Part shown: piece after piece, positions 60,359 to 64,000 of the stretch
Numbering within the stretch: the stretch's first letter is position 1
Layout of the letters: each line of letters begins with the position of its first letter
Translations under genes and position numbers: made by a program
Origin: Bacteroidales bacterium
GTDB taxonomy: Bacteria; Bacteroidota; Bacteroidia; Bacteroidales; F082
Assembly (NCBI GenBank): GCA_017539045.1
Contig: JAFYHS010000025.1
Location: forward strand, 1-64,000
Direction: 5' to 3'
DNA: 64,000 bases
The notes under the pieces: generated by a model
Told to the model about the DNA's origin: nothing
The model's database searches: none
The model's input: the letters and a program-made list of their open reading frames with translations, nothing else

Positions 60359-60391
60359 CAAATCTACAAGATAGAATGAATTTGCTTTGCC

Positions 60392-62848
60392 ATGAAAAAG
60401 GCGCTACTCATCTTGCATCTCTTACTCCCTTTGCTCTTTTTCGGGCAGACGTTTCCCGACAACGTTCTTGAAAGCGACTGCAACCGACCCATATTAGGCA
60501 GTGCTTGGGAAATTCAGCTCCTCGAATCCAGCACCGGGGACGACGTAGCTTCCTATTCCCCTGTCATGGTTGGCGACATTGACGGCAACGGCGTTACCGA
60601 CATCGTGGTAGCCAAATACAATGGCAACAACTACCGAAGCCGCGAAATCAACGTCTATAGCGGTTCAGACTTAAGCCTTCAACATTCCTTTATCGTCCCC
60701 GACACCATCTACCTTTCCAACGGTCCATACGCCATCGGACGCTATCCCAAAGCTGACGGCACGATGCAAGGCGCTATCTTCACGCATTGTTACGACAAGA
60801 GAATCCGTGCCTACTCCATCAACGGCACCCTACTGAATGTCTCAGACCAGCCCACCTCTTGCGACGGCATGGTCTCACTGGCTGACTTCAATGGTGACGG
60901 CTATCCTGAAGTATATGCGGGCAGCGACATCTTCGATGCAGCCACACTTCATTGGCTATGCTCCGGACCCAACAACGGCAACAAAGGCCTAAGTTACAGA
61001 GGCACACCTGCCTACAGCAATGGCGTCTACCACCATACCTATTATGCCATGTCATTGGCATATAACGCCTTAGGTGATGATACACAGGAATTGATATGCG
61101 GCAACACCATCTACAATGTCAACATAGTCAGCCGCACCAATCCCAGCCAAAACTCCATCACGGTCAACAAGACCATCACGCCTCCCAACGGTTGCTCCCA
61201 AGATGGCCACACCTGCATAGCAGACTTTGACCTCGATGGAGAAACTGAAATTCTCGTCATACGTGACGACACCAACGACCAGATTGTTGACAACACATTT
61301 TTCTATGCCTACAAACCTTCCAACGGACAAATCCTATTCGAGAAGCCTCACCGTTGCGCCAGTTCAAGTTATGTGTTCATAGGCAACATCGACACCGACC
61401 CCTATCCCGAAATCGTCTTATTGGAGAATCAGCCCAACGGCAACACTGAAAAGATTTTCTGTTGGAGATACGTGCCCCAATCAGGTCTTCAAACTGTTTG
61501 GTCGCAAAACCATGACGACCGTTCGGGACAAACAGCCATGACACTATTCGATTTTAACCAAGATAACATCATGGAACTGGTCTACCGTGACAACAACAAT
61601 CTGCGCATCATCAACGCCAGCGGCAAAAGCCATGTCACAGGAAACGACACCATTAGACCATACAATATTTACACGAGGACAATGGCTGCGGGAACGGGAT
61701 GCGAATACCCCATCGTTGCCGACATAAATGGCGACGGTATAGCAGAAATCGTTGCCACCGGCTTGCTTGACCAACACTTCAATTACGACATAGGTTATGG
61801 CAACATTCATGTCTTTGGAAGTCCCAGTTGGGGATCGGCACGACCTGTCTGGAACCAATACATGTACCACGTCACCAATGTCAACGAAGACCTCACCATC
61901 CCGACCTTCTGCTACAACGCGGCCACTGTTTTCACGGCACCTGACGGCACCGTACGCCGACCCTACAACAACTTCTTGCAGCAGGCAGGCTATATTGACC
62001 AATATGGTGAGCCCTACAATCCTGGAGGATTGACCGAAGTCGGCATCAACGGTTCGGGGTGCACCGCCTTTGTCTTCCATGGCGTCACATACAACGAAAG
62101 CGGGTCTTTCCAACAATTGGTAGAGGCGTCAAACGGGTGCGACACTCTTTACAATATCGAGGTGAGCATTGGCGGAACCGTGACATACGAATGGTGGCAA
62201 CAAGCCTGCAACGCTTTCACATGGAACGGCGTCACATACGATAACCCTGGTGACTACACACAAGAGTTTGTCGCTCCCGATGGTTGCGATAGCATCGTCA
62301 CCATGCATTTGTCTTTCGACCTCTATCCCGAATCCATCCCTGCCATCTACGGTCCGACTGAAGTCTACGTCTCTACCGACCTTATCTTGGGTGTATTTCA
62401 TTATTTCATTAACCCTGTAGGACTTGCTGAGCATTACGAATGGGAGCTCGACGGCGCAGATTGGACCATGAATACCATGGGTACAGCATGCACACTCACC
62501 ATCTACCACCCCGGCACAGCCACCCTGCGTGTCAAGGCTTGGAACGGCTGCGGATTCACGGAACAGGAAATCGTCATCCATGCTGGATTCTTCGACATCA
62601 ATGATTTCCAAACAATTTCCGCCGCCTTATATCCCAATCCCGCGCACGACAAAGTAACCATTGAAGCCGAAAGCATTGTAAGGATTAAATTGTACAATAT
62701 GCAAGGGCAATGCGTTTGGGAACATCCAGTCAACCAAATCGACCATGTGGAACTTCCCCTACCGCCCCTTCCTCCCTCGCTCTATCTCGTTGAGATACAA
62801 ACAGTATATGGTATTGCTCGAACCAAACTAAAAACAGAACCGCAATGA
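60392..62848 (+). CDS. T9SS-exported FG-GAP/VCBS repeat protein
   Basis: An 818-residue secreted surface protein. Signal peptide at 1-19 (LLPLLFFG-Q). A beta-propeller-like region at about 45-500 has six calcium-loop repeats of the DxDxDG type: DIDGNGVTD, DFNGDGYPE, DFDLDGETE, IDTDPYPE, DFNQDNIME and DINGDGIAE. Two small repeats follow at about 551-660 (VFHGVTYNESGSF and TWNGVTYDNPGDY, each ending GCD-). A PKD-like domain is at about 665-730 and a T9SS type A sorting domain at about 745-818 (AALYPNPAHDKVTIEAE). Likely an adhesin or binding protein anchored by A-LPS. Its stop overlaps the next start (ATGA). Confidence 0.87.
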   Translation: MKKALLILHLLLPLLFFGQTFPDNVLESDCNRPILGSAWEIQLLESSTGDDVASYSPVMVGDIDGNGVTDIVVAKYNGNNYRSREINVYSGSDLSLQHSFIVPDTIYLSNGPYAIGRYPKADGTMQGAIFTHCYDKRIRAYSINGTLLNVSDQPTSCDGMVSLADFNGDGYPEVYAGSDIFDAATLHWLCSGPNNGNKGLSYRGTPAYSNGVYHHTYYAMSLAYNALGDDTQELICGNTIYNVNIVSRTNPSQNSITVNKTITPPNGCSQDGHTCIADFDLDGETEILVIRDDTNDQIVDNTFFYAYKPSNGQILFEKPHRCASSSYVFIGNIDTDPYPEIVLLENQPNGNTEKIFCWRYVPQSGLQTVWSQNHDDRSGQTAMTLFDFNQDNIMELVYRDNNNLRIINASGKSHVTGNDTIRPYNIYTRTMAAGTGCEYPIVADINGDGIAEIVATGLLDQHFNYDIGYGNIHVFGSPSWGSARPVWNQYMYHVTNVNEDLTIPTFCYNAATVFTAPDGTVRRPYNNFLQQAGYIDQYGEPYNPGGLTEVGINGSGCTAFVFHGVTYNESGSFQQLVEASNGCDTLYNIEVSIGGTVTYEWWQQACNAFTWNGVTYDNPGDYTQEFVAPDGCDSIVTMHLSFDLYPESIPAIYGPTEVYVSTDLILGVFHYFINPVGLAEHYEWELDGADWTMNTMGTACTLTIYHPGTATLRVKAWNGCGFTEQEIVIHAGFFDINDFQTISAALYPNPAHDKVTIEAESIVRIKLYNMQGQCVWEHPVNQIDHVELPLPPLPPSLYLVEIQTVYGIARTKLKTEPQ

Positions 62849-64000
62849 AAAACAGAATCATCGTCATCATCCTCTTCACACTGTTGTTGCCGACATGCAT
62901 CATCGGCCAAGTCAATATCGGTGACATCCTCTGCACCGACGAGAGCATCGTCACACCGCAGGACTTCCCTTCTTCTGGGAAGACGGCTTGGGGAATTGTG
63001 TTTCATGTAGATGCAACGGATACGCATGGCTGGGCCGTCGCGCTCAACAACCAAAGCTCTTCCATCAAATGGTGTAGATACTACGAATACGATATTCTCA
63101 ACCTGCCCAACATCAGCAATGCCCGCAATGCCATGCACGATTTGGACGGTCATACCAACACAGGTATCATACGTGCAGAAGGCAACAGCTCCATTTTTCC
63201 TGCGGCATGGGCCGTTGACTATGACAACGGATGGTATCTACCCAGCGCAGGACAGTTGCGATACCTCTACTGCTGTGCTCCTGAAATCAACGCCTCGCTG
63301 CAAGTCGTAGGCGGAACAGCCATACACTATCAATACAACTTCTATTGGTGGTCGTCGACCGAACACTCTCCCTATCATGCCTACGACATGAACTCAGGAG
63401 GTAGCACAGGTGATTATCTAAAAGACAACAGCAATAACTATCCCCCCACTGGCATCGCTGTCCGACAAATCAGAGACTTCACCATACAACAACCCGTTCA
63501 TCCAACGTATCATATTGGCGATATAATCACCAACAACGATGGCAGCCGTGGCATCCTTTTCTACGTCAGCCCTGACCAAACCGATGGCTGGATGGTGGCC
63601 TTGAACGACGCGGCAAGCGCAACACCTTGGGGCGACAACACCGATGTGCCTGGATTGGACAACCAAACCTGTGCCCAACCTTTCGGCGCCTTGCTCGACG
63701 AAACCAACGGCTTTGCCAATACGGGAAGCATCAGAAACCACCAAAACGGGTTGGCCACAGCCGCCAATGCAGTCGACTATCAGCACGGCTGGTATCTGCC
63801 CACGGCTGGACAACTATTGAAACTCTTTGGCTCTCTTGCCTTCATCGAGGACAAGTTGCAGACGTATGGCACCACCTTAGCGGAAGATTATTATTGGTCA
63901 AGCTCCGAGGCCAACGACTCTCAAGCTTTCGGTTTAAGTTGCGCCCCGATGGCCAACGTCCGTGCCGGTCACTGCGTACTCGCTTTAAAATCGAACTCAT
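62845..64000 (+). CDS. exported protein with tandem FISUMP-like repeats, cut by right edge
   Basis: The first 385 residues of a longer protein; the frame is open at the right edge. Signal peptide at 1-22 (FTLLLPTCIIG-Q). Two tandem repeats are visible, starting near residues 23 (VNIGDILCTDE) and 219 (YHIGDIITNNDG); each has GW-VALN, a GWYLPTAGQL-type motif (near 130 and 315) and a YWWSSTE/YYWSSSE motif (near 170 and 350). These resemble DUF1566/FISUMP modules. It is translationally coupled to the T9SS FG-GAP protein and may form a surface pair with it. Confidence 0.8.
   Translation, partial: MKNRIIVIILFTLLLPTCIIGQVNIGDILCTDESIVTPQDFPSSGKTAWGIVFHVDATDTHGWAVALNNQSSSIKWCRYYEYDILNLPNISNARNAMHDLDGHTNTGIIRAEGNSSIFPAAWAVDYDNGWYLPSAGQLRYLYCCAPEINASLQVVGGTAIHYQYNFYWWSSTEHSPYHAYDMNSGGSTGDYLKDNSNNYPPTGIAVRQIRDFTIQQPVHPTYHIGDIITNNDGSRGILFYVSPDQTDGWMVALNDAASATPWGDNTDVPGLDNQTCAQPFGALLDETNGFANTGSIRNHQNGLATAANAVDYQHGWYLPTAGQLLKLFGSLAFIEDKLQTYGTTLAEDYYWSSSEANDSQAFGLSCAPMANVRAGHCVLALKSNS

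Noticed and set aside
1..64000. tRNA, rRNA and riboswitch genes
   Set aside because: I saw no cloverleaf, rRNA or known riboswitch sequence by eye; a covariance-model search would be needed to exclude small RNAs.

Overview
The window looks like a chromosome segment of a gut- or rumen-type member of the Bacteroidales (Bacteroidota). Evidence: -7 promoter boxes of the form TAnnTTTG, two proteins with type IX secretion (T9SS) C-terminal sorting domains, FISUMP-type lipoproteins, DUF2807/DUF4834/DUF5606/DUF5674 proteins, abundant AAA ATPases with C-terminal DUF4143- or DUF234-like regions, and little use of Shine-Dalgarno sites. No rRNA, tRNA or CRISPR array was recognised.

Region 1 (1-29.6 kb) is an accessory ABC-efflux island, nearly all on the minus strand. 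It holds seven full-size MacB/FtsX-type permeases (one cut by the left edge), one internally deleted permease relic, a single ABC ATPase, one HlyD-type adaptor, one TolC-type channel, a DUF2807 exported protein and a TonB-receptor-like outer membrane barrel. Four promoters in it share one layout: a sigma-54 -24/-12 box and, 76-77 bp further upstream, two tandem 17-bp dyads (TGTAAAG-N3-CTTTACA) whose centres are 21 bp apart. This points to one enhancer-binding response regulator, not present in the window, driving the island. The intergenic gaps are packed with long palindromes. One family of about 127 bp (element A) occurs six times, always in the same orientation, just after a stop codon and/or in the 5' leader of the next permease. 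Two complete AAA ATPase genes, one AAA remnant and a DUF5674 gene pair interrupt the array.

Region 2 (29.6-45.6 kb) is mixed housekeeping and surface biology: a dicarboxylate symporter, a T9SS adhesin-like protein, a methyltransferase, HtpG, two FISUMP lipoproteins, two TPM-domain proteins, an FtsE-like ATPase, two glycosyltransferases, MurB and the dihydroorotate dehydrogenase pair PyrD/PyrK.

Region 3 (45.6-53 kb) contains a tight four-gene operon that resembles a steroid or bile-acid transforming locus (steroid 5-alpha-reductase homologue, Old-Yellow-Enzyme-type flavin reductase, two short-chain dehydrogenases). Around it are DUF5606, a membrane zinc peptidase, a small lipoprotein, the dipeptidase PepD and ribosomal protein L34 (rpmH, only 48 aa).

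Region 4 (53-64 kb) is an envelope glycosylation block: a methyltransferase, a GT2 glycosyltransferase, DUF4834, a YfhO membrane protein and two GT4-like glycosyltransferases, most overlapping or a few bases apart. It is followed by a T9SS FG-GAP protein and a FISUMP-like protein that runs off the right edge.
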